Origin: an uncultured Clostridia bacterium
GTDB lineage: Bacteria; Bacillota; Clostridia; Oscillospirales; Acutalibacteraceae
Direction of reading: 5' to 3'
DNA: 64,000 bases
Assembly: GCA_947585745.1 (NCBI GenBank)
Contig: CANPXF010000011.1
Coordinates: 1 to 64,000, forward strand
In this document: positions 1-8,010 of the stretch, in pieces
Numbering within the stretch: the first letter of the stretch is position 1
Layout: the number at the start of each line of letters is the position of its first letter
Program-made: the position numbers and the translations under genes
Notes under the pieces: model-generated
What the model saw: the letters and a program-made list of their open reading frames with translations, nothing else
What the model was told of the DNA's origin: nothing
Database searches by the model: none

Positions 1-77
1 TGGTCCGAGTGACTGGAGTCGAACCAGCGGCCTCTTGAACCCCATTCAAGCGCGCTACCAAACTGCGCCACACCCGG
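1..77 (-). tRNA. tRNA-Pro(GGG)
   Basis: The reverse strand folds as a full cloverleaf. The acceptor stem is CCGGGTG/CACTCGG with discriminator A and an encoded CCA at positions 1-3. The D arm is GCGC/GCGC, the anticodon stem CTTGA/TCAAG with loop ATGGGGT (anticodon GGG, G at position 37), and the T arm carries GTTCGACTC. The mature CCA lies at the window edge but the gene is complete. Confidence 0.95.
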
Positions 78-147
78 ATAATTTATTCAACCGTGCTATT
101 ATAGCATAAATCACTTTAAAGTGCAAGACTTTTTTGAGTTTTATTTT

Positions 148-176
148 AAAAGCGCTGAAAGTAATTCAGCGCTTTT
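148..176 (-). terminator. Intrinsic terminator after the NSS symporter
   Basis: A 12-bp stem AAAAGCGCTGAA/TTCAGCGCTTTT lies just past the stop of the symporter gene. On the reverse strand it is followed by a U-containing tract. Confidence 0.7.
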
Positions 177-190
177 AACATTCTCAATAT

Positions 191-1582
191 TTATATTTTA
201 AATACTCCGAGAGAGCCGAGCAACAAAACGAACAGCATTATCGGGGCTATCACCTTTACCATTACTATATACAGCGTTTTCCGCCCGAATTTTTCACCGT
301 TCTTTGTTGCTTCTTCTATAATAGTCTTCGGCTTAACTATCCAGCCTATAAGCACGCAGGTACCTATCGCCAAGACAGGCATCAGGATACTGTTGCTGAA
401 ATAATCTACAACGTCAAGCAACTGCGCCGTTACTCCGTTTGGAAGCGGGATTTCAAAATACAGAATATTGTATCCCATACATATCACCACTCCCAAAATA
501 AGCGTAACAACGCCCTCTATAACAGTGGCTTTTTTTCTCGTCGTTTTTGCTTTGTCTATAATTCCCGAAACTACCGCTTCTAAAACGGATATTGAACTTG
601 TGAGAGCGGCGAAAAGCACCATTAAAAAGAATGCGCAACCGATTATTCTTCCCACTATTCCCATATCGGCAAAAATTTTCGGCATAGCGACAAACATCAA
701 GCTTGGTCCTTGCGCCATCCCTTCTTGACCGAGAAATACAAAAACCGCGGGAATTATCATTACGCCTGCAAGAAAAGCTACAACCGTATCGAAAATTTCA
801 ATCTGATTTACGGACCTCATAAGATTGCTTTTGTCCTTAAAATACGAGCCATAGGTAACCATAATTCCCATAGCGACGCTTACGCTGTAGAAAAGTTGTC
901 CCATAGCGTCTGTTGTAACAACAAGCAAATCCTTCGCGGTTACTCCCTCTAAATTCGGAACAACATATACCATAAAGCCATCGATACCTGTTCTTCCGCC
1001 AAATTGTTCTCCGCCCTTTATGGTAAGAGAATAAACTGAAATTCCGACAACAAGCAAAATTAAAACGGGCATAATAATTTTTGACAAAGCCTCTATTCCC
1101 TTATTCACACCGCGGTAAACTACCACGCAGGTAACGGCGAGGAAAATTAAATCGTACACAATCGGTTCAACAGGATTTGAAATAAAGCCTGTAAAATAGC
1201 CGTCTGCGGAAGCGTCCATTCCCTGTCCCGTAAGGAAAGCGACAAAATATTTAAGCACCCAGCCGCCGATAACGCAGTAATAAGGCAATATCAAAAACGG
1301 AACGGCGCTCGCGATACTGCCGAGCCAACCCCAGTTTTTGTTTAACTTCCCGTAGGCAGTAAGACAGCTTTGGTGTGTTTTTCGCCCTATAGATATTTCC
1401 GTAACAAGAAGCGTAAATCCAAACGTTAACGCAAGAATGAGATATACTACAAGAAAAAGTCCGCCACCGTCCTTAGCCGCAAGGTACGGAAATCTCCATA
1501 TATTGCCCAATCCGACTGCGGAACCCGCCGCCGCAAGCACAAAACCTATTGAACTCGAAAAAGAATTTCTTTTATGTTCCAT
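191..1582 (-). CDS. Sodium-dependent NSS-family (LeuT/SNF-type) symporter
   Basis: Integral membrane protein of about 463 residues with repeated hydrophobic segments. The first helix carries the family hallmark GSAVGLGNIWRFPY, the unwound segment that binds Na+ and substrate in LeuT-type transporters. These symporters import amino acids or related amines with sodium; the substrate cannot be told from sequence. The start was placed at the ATG giving MEHKRNSF because GAGGG lies six bases upstream; an upstream in-frame extension lacks a ribosome binding site. It is monocistronic, ending in its own terminator before tRNA-Pro. The family call is firm, the substrate unknown. Confidence 0.92.
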   Translation of the reverse strand: MEHKRNSFSSSIGFVLAAAGSAVGLGNIWRFPYLAAKDGGGLFLVVYLILALTFGFTLLVTEISIGRKTHQSCLTAYGKLNKNWGWLGSIASAVPFLILPYYCVIGGWVLKYFVAFLTGQGMDASADGYFTGFISNPVEPIVYDLIFLAVTCVVVYRGVNKGIEALSKIIMPVLILLVVGISVYSLTIKGGEQFGGRTGIDGFMVYVVPNLEGVTAKDLLVVTTDAMGQLFYSVSVAMGIMVTYGSYFKDKSNLMRSVNQIEIFDTVVAFLAGVMIIPAVFVFLGQEGMAQGPSLMFVAMPKIFADMGIVGRIIGCAFFLMVLFAALTSSISVLEAVVSGIIDKAKTTRKKATVIEGVVTLILGVVICMGYNILYFEIPLPNGVTAQLLDVVDYFSNSILMPVLAIGTCVLIGWIVKPKTIIEEATKNGEKFGRKTLYIVMVKVIAPIMLFVLLLGSLGVFKI

Positions 1583-1719
1583 TTTTACCCTCATTTTTAG
1601 AAATAATGCCACAATTTTTATGTAATATGTGTTAAATTTTACCATAAGGAGAGTTTATTTTCAATTGATATAAATTACAAATTCCTCAAACGCTTTTTGT
1701 GTATTATTTTTACAAGAAA

Positions 1720-1745
1720 ACAGGCGGTTTTTGAAACCGCCTGTC
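1720..1745 (-). terminator. Intrinsic terminator at the left edge of the lysis element
   Basis: Stem ACAGGCGGTTT/AAACCGCCTGT with a short loop, followed on the reverse strand by a T-rich run. It lies directly 3' of the degenerate tRNA-Arg fragment, as a terminator lies 3' of the intact tRNA-Arg. It may be the original tRNA terminator or serve the endolysin gene. Confidence 0.7.
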
Positions 1746-1748
1746 TTA

Positions 1749-1782
1749 TGGCTTGCCTGATTGGATTTGAATCGGCGCTCTA
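1749..1782 (-). repeat. Degenerate duplicate of the tRNA-Arg 3' end (att-like)
   Basis: These 34 bases match 4065-4098, the CCA, acceptor strand, T arm and variable region of tRNA-Arg(CCG), at 30 of 34 positions. All four differences are transitions. Beyond position 1782 the similarity stops, so only the tRNA 3' portion was duplicated. It has the same orientation as the intact tRNA, which is the geometry left by tRNA-targeted integration. The T stem is broken by mismatches, so it is not a functional tRNA. Confidence 0.7.
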
Positions 1783-1951
1783 ACGTGACCGTAGGCTTGA
1801 CAAAAACGTATAAATACAATAATCGGAATTTCGGTATTATTAACCGCTTTTTTAAATTAACAGTCAAATTATTGATTTTATTATCTTTTAAAAGTAATTT
1901 TATCTTTCGATTTCTTCTTCAAATAAATCAATCAACATTTCTCATACCCCG

Positions 1952-2836
1952 TTAATACAACTTAATATAATAATGCTTGCCGTTGACTTTGATATAGGAA
2001 TAACCTTTGTAATCACCTTTTTCAATTTCACTTATAAAAGTGTATTTTGCACCTTTTTTGAGCTTTACTTTATCGGAAAGCTTTTTATCTTCAACAAGAA
2101 AAGCGTTTGTATCGGATTTAAGAGTATATTTCTTAAAGCTTGAAAGGCCTTTAACGTCAAGATGCTTATTCATCATCCAGCCGGTTACTTTTCCGTACTT
2201 GACCTTGCTCCAACCGTAGCCGTCGTCAGTATCGGCAACAGGTTTTACCTTTGAACCTTTTTTTAGGTTCTTTAAGTTTTTGGAGCTTTTACCGACAACG
2301 TCTTTATAAGCATATTTGTAAATCGCGCCGTTCTCTTTCAGAGCGACGGCTTGTTTTGTTTCCGCAGAGTATTTCGGGCGGATAAAGCAGTTGACTTGAT
2401 TTATATTCCTTTTCTGCTCAAGAACGTAACCGCCGTTTGTAAAGTTCGTACTGCCCGTATTGCCCTCAATCGCTTTAAACTCTGTTGAGTTTATAACCTC
2501 GGAAACAATCCCTATGTGGGTATGTTCTTTATGGTTTCCGCTGAAATCATAAATAGCAAGGTCGCCCTTTTTCGGCTTAGTTTTGTAACTAAGCTTTTGA
2601 GCCGACATCTCGGACATTACCACTCCACAACTTGCCACCTTATCTCCTTTGCAAAAGAGTTTAGACGCTCCGAGCGATTTGAACAGATACCATATAAATA
2701 CCACACACCACGGATAAGCATCTCCGCTGACAGCCCGTCCGTAAAATTCCGTGTTAAAAATCACCTTGTTGTTGCCGTCGTCCTTTGTGCCTATATAAGA
2801 TTTTGCTTTTTTTAATATTTTTTTAGCTGTAATCAT
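1952..2836 (-). CDS. CHAP-domain endolysin (phage-type cell wall hydrolase) with SH3-like C-terminus
   Basis: The 294-residue protein starts with a CHAP amidase/endopeptidase domain at about residues 1-150. The catalytic Cys is in PWCVVFIWYLF, the His in HTHIGIV and the acidic/Asn position in AIEGNTG. The remaining half has two basic SH3-like wall-binding stretches with GYGWSKVKYGKVTGWM. It would cut peptidoglycan; there is no signal peptide, so export would need the holin-like proteins encoded just upstream. The start overlaps the preceding gene's stop by four bases (ATGA), with AAAGGA upstream. Last gene of the lysis cassette. Confidence 0.85.
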   Translation of the reverse strand: MITAKKILKKAKSYIGTKDDGNNKVIFNTEFYGRAVSGDAYPWCVVFIWYLFKSLGASKLFCKGDKVASCGVVMSEMSAQKLSYKTKPKKGDLAIYDFSGNHKEHTHIGIVSEVINSTEFKAIEGNTGSTNFTNGGYVLEQKRNINQVNCFIRPKYSAETKQAVALKENGAIYKYAYKDVVGKSSKNLKNLKKGSKVKPVADTDDGYGWSKVKYGKVTGWMMNKHLDVKGLSSFKKYTLKSDTNAFLVEDKKLSDKVKLKKGAKYTFISEIEKGDYKGYSYIKVNGKHYYIKLY

Positions 2837-3156
2837 TTAAAAATGTCCTTTCCTGATTTTTCCTTAATTTGTTTAATTGTCTGAATCACCTTGTCATAGC
2901 CGTTTGTCGCGACAAGAAAGCTAAGGTACATAAGCACAGCCGTTTCAATCACAATTTGAGTTGTTATAGGTTTGTTGAAGTACAGACAATAAAGTAATAC
3001 TATAAGGGCAGAAAGCACCACAGAAATAACCACAACAAGAATATTTGACGAATAGTTCTTGTTGTTCGTATCAAGTATGTACTTTACTCCCTGCACAGTT
3101 AGAGTTGTGAGTATGCTTACGACAAATAAGACAATAAGTATAAATTGAAATCCCAT
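2833..3156 (-). CDS. Phage holin-like membrane protein
   Basis: A 107-residue protein with three hydrophobic segments (about residues 3-20, 38-58 and 68-85) and a conserved-looking tail with GYDKVIQTIKQ. This layout is common in small proteins encoded next to endolysins in clostridial prophages. The start was placed at the ATG giving MGFQFIL because AGGAGG lies nine bases upstream; the upstream ATG would place that site inside the gene. It overlaps the endolysin start by four bases. Holin function is inferred from size, topology and position. Confidence 0.65.
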   Translation of the reverse strand: MGFQFILIVLFVVSILTTLTVQGVKYILDTNNKNYSSNILVVVISVVLSALIVLLYCLYFNKPITTQIVIETAVLMYLSFLVATNGYDKVIQTIKQIKEKSGKDIFK

Positions 3157-3160
3157 AACT

Positions 3161-3439
3161 TTAATCCTCCTCGATGAAATCATCGTCTGTTATTTCTTCG
3201 TTTAACTCTTCGTTATCTAAACTGTTTTTAATCTTATGCTTGTTCTCAATTGCGGATTTTATCAGATACATTATAATTCCTCCCGCCATAGGAGCGCCCA
3301 CATAACTGTATAATCCTTCAAGATTAACATTATTGGGGGAAGTAATTGCCTGATAAATTGTTATACCAACTCCAAAAAGCGCAATTAAAAGCCAAAGAAC
3401 AGCTATTAAAAGTAAGATTTTTTTCGAATATTCTTTCAT
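3161..3439 (-). CDS. Small two-helix membrane protein of the lysis cassette
   Basis: A 92-residue protein with a hydrophobic segment at about residues 8-30, a second at about 46-63, and a highly acidic C-terminus (NEEITDDDFIEED). I do not recognise a family. Its position between two phage-type membrane proteins, and the few-base gaps to both neighbours, suggest a second holin or antiholin. The start has AGGGAAG upstream. Confidence 0.55.
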   Translation of the reverse strand: MKEYSKKILLLIAVLWLLIALFGVGITIYQAITSPNNVNLEGLYSYVGAPMAGGIIMYLIKSAIENKHKIKNSLDNEELNEEITDDDFIEED

Positions 3440-3443
3440 ATAA

Positions 3444-3794
3444 TCAATCTTCCCTTTCTGAACATTTATTTTTTTCTTGCTCCTGTGCGGGCAAGTTCAT
3501 CACTTGCTCGTGAAGCTCGGTCATAGTTCCGTTACCGCCCAAATCGTGATAAGCTTTGTAAGCTTTGTCGAACGTGTCTTTAGCGTATATATTACAATAA
3601 CGCTTTTGAATATATTTCTCTCCGCTTCGTATCATTTCAGCTCTAAGCAGGGAACACACTCCCTTTTCAAGAGCTTTCTCCTTTTCTATTTGCTTTTTTA
3701 ATTTGGAGCGCAAAGAAACGAAAACGGCTCCTACCCCTGCTACGACTATTCCGAATATTACCTCCAACCAATATTGCATTATAAACTCAATCAT
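3444..3794 (-). CDS. Small phage-type membrane-anchored protein (GGNGT motif)
   Basis: A 116-residue protein with an N-terminal helix at about residues 8-28, a basic coiled stretch, then LLRAEMIRSGEKYI and YHDLGGNGTMTELHEQVMNLP. That second half matches a small protein I know from clostridial phage tail/lysis modules, of unknown role. First gene of the lysis cassette. The start has GAGAG eight bases upstream; an internal ATG six codons in is possible. Confidence 0.6.
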   Translation of the reverse strand: MIEFIMQYWLEVIFGIVVAGVGAVFVSLRSKLKKQIEKEKALEKGVCSLLRAEMIRSGEKYIQKRYCNIYAKDTFDKAYKAYHDLGGNGTMTELHEQVMNLPAQEQEKNKCSERED

Positions 3795-4020
3795 TATTCA
3801 CTCTCGCTTTCTACGGGCTTGTCAAAAGGTTCGGGCAAAAATTATTCTCGTCTGTTTCAATAAATTTGTCCTTGCTGTCACATTTAACTCTCCTTTATAT
3901 TCTATGCTCGTCCATAAAAAGGTGATTTATAAAATTAATCTCACTATATATCGGAATATCAGCTTTAACATATTTCAACTGCATTTACCCGCATTTTAAT
4001 TCAGTTATAAAAAAGAAAGC
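3795..4020. other. Gap between lysis cassette and tRNA-Arg terminator
   Basis: On the reverse strand, AAGGAGAG precedes a short reading frame starting at GTG 3881 and ending at 3822 (19 codons, VTARTNLLK...). It may be a leftover of a truncated phage gene or a leader peptide. I see no other coding signal here. Confidence 0.3.
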
Positions 4021-4056
4021 CCCGTTAAATAAGCCGTTTTCAGCCTATTTAACGGG
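4021..4056 (-). terminator. Terminator of tRNA-Arg
   Basis: Stem CCCGTTAAATA/TATTTAACGGG, followed on the reverse strand by GGCTTTCTTTTTT. It lies nine bases past the tRNA CCA. Confidence 0.85.
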
Positions 4057-4064
4057 TTTTCATA

Positions 4065-4141
4065 TGGCCTGCCTGACTGGATTTGAACCAGCGCTCTACA
4101 GAGTCGGAGTCTGTTGCATTATCCAACTGTGCTACAGGCAG
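4065..4141 (-). tRNA. tRNA-Arg(CCG)
   Basis: Complete cloverleaf on the reverse strand. Acceptor stem CTGCCTG/CAGGCAG, discriminator G and encoded CCA. Anticodon stem ACAGA/TCTGT encloses loop CTCCGAC (anticodon CCG). T arm contains GGTTCAAATCC. Its 3' end is duplicated at 1749-1782. Confidence 0.95.
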
Positions 4142-4179
4142 ATTTATGTAATTATAATACTACAAAATTCTTTAATTGT

Positions 4180-6075
4180 CTACTCCAAAGCGTTCAGATT
4201 CTCCCAGTCCTCATACGCTTTTTCAAGTTCATTTTGTTTTTCCTCGAGCTTTTCGGAAAGCTCCATAAGCTTGTTGTAGTCGCTTGCCGTATCGTCGCAT
4301 TGAATTTCTCTGTTAAGATTTTCGATTTCCATATCAAGGTTTTCGATAAGCTTTTCAAGCTTTTTTATTTCATTTTCCCGCTTGCGTTCTTTTGCGCGTT
4401 TTTGTTTTTCAAGCATATAGTCATTCGGTTTTTTGACTGTATCGCGGTCTGAATCAATTACGTTTTCATTTGACGTTGATGTGCGTTCAAGATAGTAGTC
4501 GTAATTTCCGAGATATTCGCTAATCCCCGATTTATCAAGGCGTAAAATTCTTGTCGCAAGACGGTTAATAAAATATCTGTCGTGACTTATGATAAGCATT
4601 GTTCCGTCATAATTTTCAAGAGTATTTTCAAGCTGTTCACGCGACGCGCTGTCAAGATGATTGGTAGGCTCGTCAAGCAGAAGAAGATTAGAGCCGTTGA
4701 GCATAAGCTTTAAAAGGCTGACTCTCGCGCGTTCGCCTCCGCTCATTTTTTTAAGCGGTTTAAAAACCTCGTCGCCTTTAAAAAGAAAACTTCCGAGGCA
4801 GGTTCTCACCTTAGTTTCAGTCATATCGGGAAACGCGTCCCACACCTCGTTCAAAGCCGTTTTATTTAAGTCGAGCGTACTTTGCATCTGGTCAAAATAT
4901 CCGACATCAACCTGCGCCCCGAAGTCCACCATACCGCTGTCAAGGGCGCAACGTCCGAGCAATATATTAAAGAGCGTAGTTTTTCCGCATCCGTTTTCCC
5001 CGATTATAAAAACTCTTTCGCCCCTGCGGATATGAAAATCAACATTTGAAAAAAGATGTTTTTCCCCAAAGCTTTTTGAAAGATTTTCAGCAATAAGAAC
5101 ATCGTCACCGCTTGTGCGTTTCGGCTCAAAGCGCATATGAATTGTTTCAAGCGCTTTATCGGGTATTACAAGCTGTGCTTTAATTCTGTCCGCCTCTTTC
5201 TGCTTGCTTTCGGCGGTTATAAAATTACGCTCTCTGCCCCAGCGCTTCTGCTGTTCAACAATACCCTCAATGCGTTTAATCTCTTTTAAATCGTTCTTGT
5301 ACTTATTTTCAAGGCTTTCGACAAACGCCTGTTTTTTCCTTTTAAACTCGGTATAATTGCCCTTATACATCATTGTCTTTTTGTTTTCAAGTTCAATCGT
5401 TTTATTCGTAACGTTGTCGAGAAAATATCTGTCGTGACTTATAATCAGCATTGAACCCCGAAAATCCTTTATAAAGCTTTCAAGCCAATTGACGGAGCTA
5501 ATATCGAGATGATTAGTAGGTTCGTCTAAAAGCAGAAAATTCGACTGCGAAAGCAAAAGCTTTAAAAGGCTTAATTTAGAACGCTGACCTCCCGAAAGCT
5601 TTCCCGTCGGCATATTAAAATTCTTTTCTTCAAACCCGAAACCAATCAGCGCGGAGCGTGTGCGCGATTTATATGTAAGACCGCCCAAGCTCTCGAAACG
5701 CTCAATTAAAGCGGTCTGTTTTTCTATATTTTCAGCGGTCGGAGAATTTTCAAGCAAATTATTCAGCTGTTCAATTTCTCTCTCCATATCAATCAGGTCG
5801 CTAAAACCCGAAACAAGCTCGTCGTAAACGCTTCTTTCAGGGTGTTCGCAGGCGTGCTGTTCCATATAACCGAGCGACGTATCCGAAGATGTAAAAACAT
5901 CTCCGCTGTCGGCGTCTGTTTCTCCGTTTATGATTTTTAACAGCGTAGTTTTACCCGTACCGTTCGCGCCGATAAAACCGACCTTATCTCCCTTTTCAAT
6001 ATCAAAGGTAACGTTTTCAAACAATGTTCTCTCAACGAAGCTTTTACATAAATTACGGACACTTAGCGCAGGCAA
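4180..6075 (-). CDS. ABC-F family ATPase (YdiF/Uup-type translation factor)
   Basis: A soluble 631-residue protein with two ABC ATPase domains and no membrane segments, the ABC-F layout of ribosome-acting proteins. Domain 1 has Walker A GANGTGKTTLL, signature LSGGQRSKLSL and Walker B LLLLDEPTNHLD; domain 2 has GENGCGKTTLF, MSGGERARVSL and LLLLDEPTNHLD. A charged interdomain linker (about 235-310) and a Lys/Glu-rich C-terminal coiled coil (about 555-630) match YdiF/Uup relatives. The start is a TTG, because only this frame gives the expected N-terminus (MPALSVRNLCKSF); GGTGAGG lies just upstream. Starts 14 bases after the upstream gene, suggesting coupling. Confidence 0.92.
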   Translation of the reverse strand: MPALSVRNLCKSFVERTLFENVTFDIEKGDKVGFIGANGTGKTTLLKIINGETDADSGDVFTSSDTSLGYMEQHACEHPERSVYDELVSGFSDLIDMEREIEQLNNLLENSPTAENIEKQTALIERFESLGGLTYKSRTRSALIGFGFEEKNFNMPTGKLSGGQRSKLSLLKLLLSQSNFLLLDEPTNHLDISSVNWLESFIKDFRGSMLIISHDRYFLDNVTNKTIELENKKTMMYKGNYTEFKRKKQAFVESLENKYKNDLKEIKRIEGIVEQQKRWGRERNFITAESKQKEADRIKAQLVIPDKALETIHMRFEPKRTSGDDVLIAENLSKSFGEKHLFSNVDFHIRRGERVFIIGENGCGKTTLFNILLGRCALDSGMVDFGAQVDVGYFDQMQSTLDLNKTALNEVWDAFPDMTETKVRTCLGSFLFKGDEVFKPLKKMSGGERARVSLLKLMLNGSNLLLLDEPTNHLDSASREQLENTLENYDGTMLIISHDRYFINRLATRILRLDKSGISEYLGNYDYYLERTSTSNENVIDSDRDTVKKPNDYMLEKQKRAKERKRENEIKKLEKLIENLDMEIENLNREIQCDDTASDYNKLMELSEKLEEKQNELEKAYEDWENLNALE

Positions 6076-6089
6076 AACCTCACCCCCAT

Positions 6090-6461
6090 TTATCCCATAG
6101 TTGAATACAGCGTAATGAAATTTACAATATGAACGAGGATAACCGCCGAGTAAATTACAACTCCGCTGTAGATAATAAAGTTAGTAAATTTACTCTGTTC
6201 AAGGTTAAAAATTCTGTAAAAAAGCCAAATCAAAACGCTCAGAGCAAGCGGAAGAATACATTTTACAAAAAAGCCGACAATCGGATAATCCATTATCCAG
6301 CCCATTATCGGGTTCGCCTCGTGAAAATATCCCGTATCAATCAAAACCTGCGTACAAAACCAGTCGCACACATTTAAAAAATACAGAAAAAACAGCTTTG
6401 TTCCAAAGCCGTATTGACGGACTTCTTCCTGTTCGTGATAATCAAGTACTAATTCTGACAT
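6090..6461 (-). CDS. Small multi-pass membrane protein (DUF5658-like)
   Basis: A 123-residue protein with four hydrophobic segments and the pattern NVCDWFCTQ...TGYFHEANPIMG in the first loop, resembling DUF5658 proteins of unknown function. Its ribosome binding site GAGGTG is part of a terminator-like hairpin described separately. It is probably co-transcribed with the ABC-F gene that follows after 14 bases. Confidence 0.6.
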   Translation of the reverse strand: MSELVLDYHEQEEVRQYGFGTKLFFLYFLNVCDWFCTQVLIDTGYFHEANPIMGWIMDYPIVGFFVKCILPLALSVLIWLFYRIFNLEQSKFTNFIIYSGVVIYSAVILVHIVNFITLYSTMG

Positions 6462-6469
6462 AAAAACAC

Positions 6470-6493
6470 CTCACGGATATTATTACCCGTGAG
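6470..6493 (-). terminator. Terminator-like hairpin after trkH fused to the next gene's RBS
   Basis: Stem CTCACGG/CCGTGAG with a nine-base loop lies between trkH and the membrane gene. On the reverse strand the 3' arm continues as GTGAGGTGTTTTTATG. The downstream ribosome binding site therefore overlaps the stem, and the U run is the spacer before the start codon. The same layout occurs at 45523-45556. Confidence 0.6.
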
Positions 6494-6503
6494 ATGTAAA
6501 ATA

Positions 6504-7949
6504 TTAATTTTTCTTCCAGGCAGCGGGTATAAAAATCAACAAAAGCGGATAAAGCTCAAGTCGTCCCGCTATCATATCAAAGCAGAAAATAATTTTTGAG
6601 AATATGTTAAAACCGCTGTAGTTTCCGGCAGAGCCTACAATTGAAAATCCCGGTCCCGTATTATTAAAGGTCGCGAGAACACTCGTCAGGTTAGTTGTAA
6701 AATCAAAGCCGTTGAGCGAAATCAGCGCCGTGCTTATCAATACAAACAAAATATAGATTATAAGATAAACGCTTACATTACGGGCAACCTCGTGGCTTAT
6801 CTTCTTACCGTTCACCTTAACCGTCTGGACTGTACGCGGATGGATAATAAGGCGAAATTCCTTTCGCATCTCTTTCAAAAGGATAATAATTCTCGAAACC
6901 TTAAATCCTCCGCCCGTGCTTCCCGCGCAGGCTCCTATACAGGTCAAAACGCAAATTAATGTCTTGCTGAACTCAGGCCACTTATCGGTATTGTCGATTG
7001 CAAAGCCCGTACTCGAAAGAATCGAGCTTACATAGAAAAAGCTCTGATGGAAGGAATCGAAAGCGTTATGGTATATCTTCATTATATTAACGGCAATGAT
7101 AACCGTTGATACAATAACTATTCCTATATAATACCAAAGCTCCTCAAAATGTAAAATAGATTTTAATTTTCTGGCAAGGATTAAAATATACACATAGAAA
7201 TTAACTCCGAACAACATCATAAACACGGCGACGACGCCTTGAAGATAATAGCTGTCAAAGTAACCCATTGACTTGTTGTACGCAGAGAAGCCTCCCGTTC
7301 CTGCGGTTGACATCGCGGTAGTTACAGCGTCAAAGAAATACATTCCTCCGCACATAAGAAGAACCGTTTCTATTATAGTAAGTCCTATATAAATCGAATA
7401 AAGCAGTACCGCGTAGTTTCTGAGTTTCGGCATAGTTTTATCAACTTCGGGACCTGTGGACTCCGCTTTCATAAGGTTAATGCCCGCGTTTCCGCCGAGC
7501 TTAGGAATAAGCGCGAGCAGAAAGACTATTACGCCCATTCCGCCGAGAAAATGGCTCAAACTCCTCCAAAAGAGCATACAGTTATCGAGCGCCTCGATGT
7601 CCTGTAGAATTGTAGCTCCCGTTGTTGTAAAGCCCGAAACAGATTCAAAAACAGCGTCAATAAAGCTTGGAATCGAACCGCTAAGCCAGAGCGGTAAAGC
7701 TCCGCAAAACGATAGCAAAATCCAGCTTAATGCCGTAGCCGCAAAGCCGTCCTTGCGCTGCATTTCAAACCTCTTGGGTTTATTAAAGACAATTACAGCC
7801 CCCGCGACAATCATCGCGATTCCGATAAAAAGAAAATAACTGTATGTATTCTCTTTGTACCACAATCCGACCAATGTGCACGCCTGCATCGCAAGGCCTT
7901 CGATTAAAAGCACCCAGCCGAGTATATAAATTAAAGTCCTTTTGTTCAT
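6504..7949 (-). CDS. trkH: TrkH-type potassium uptake channel subunit
   Basis: A 481-residue integral membrane protein of the TrkH/KtrB superfamily, with four membrane-pore-membrane repeats. Selectivity-filter-like segments are visible: SGFTTTGATIL, MSTAGTGGFS, SSTGFAIDN and NNTGPGFSIVG, each with the expected central glycine. It forms the K+ translocating dimer gated by the TrkA ring. It follows trkA by about 60 bases in the same operon. Length and motifs are normal for the family. Confidence 0.95.
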   Translation of the reverse strand: MNKRTLIYILGWVLLIEGLAMQACTLVGLWYKENTYSYFLFIGIAMIVAGAVIVFNKPKRFEMQRKDGFAATALSWILLSFCGALPLWLSGSIPSFIDAVFESVSGFTTTGATILQDIEALDNCMLFWRSLSHFLGGMGVIVFLLALIPKLGGNAGINLMKAESTGPEVDKTMPKLRNYAVLLYSIYIGLTIIETVLLMCGGMYFFDAVTTAMSTAGTGGFSAYNKSMGYFDSYYLQGVVAVFMMLFGVNFYVYILILARKLKSILHFEELWYYIGIVIVSTVIIAVNIMKIYHNAFDSFHQSFFYVSSILSSTGFAIDNTDKWPEFSKTLICVLTCIGACAGSTGGGFKVSRIIILLKEMRKEFRLIIHPRTVQTVKVNGKKISHEVARNVSVYLIIYILFVLISTALISLNGFDFTTNLTSVLATFNNTGPGFSIVGSAGNYSGFNIFSKIIFCFDMIAGRLELYPLLLIFIPAAWKKN

Positions 7950-8010
7950 AAATATCCTCTTATAATATTATCTACGCGAAGAAAACATACGAAAAATAAG
8001 AAACGTAAAT

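Larger units (their letters stand above)
1749..4141. mobile_element. Relic integrated element: phage lysis cassette at tRNA-Arg
   Basis: About 2.3 kb is bounded on the right by intact tRNA-Arg(CCG) and on the left by a degenerate copy of that tRNA's 3' end. Inside are four overlapping or tightly packed genes typical of the lysis end of clostridial prophages. No integrase, portal, capsid or repressor gene is present, so it is a remnant or a domesticated lysis cassette rather than a complete prophage. The integration model is inference from the duplicated tRNA end and the gene content. Confidence 0.55.
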
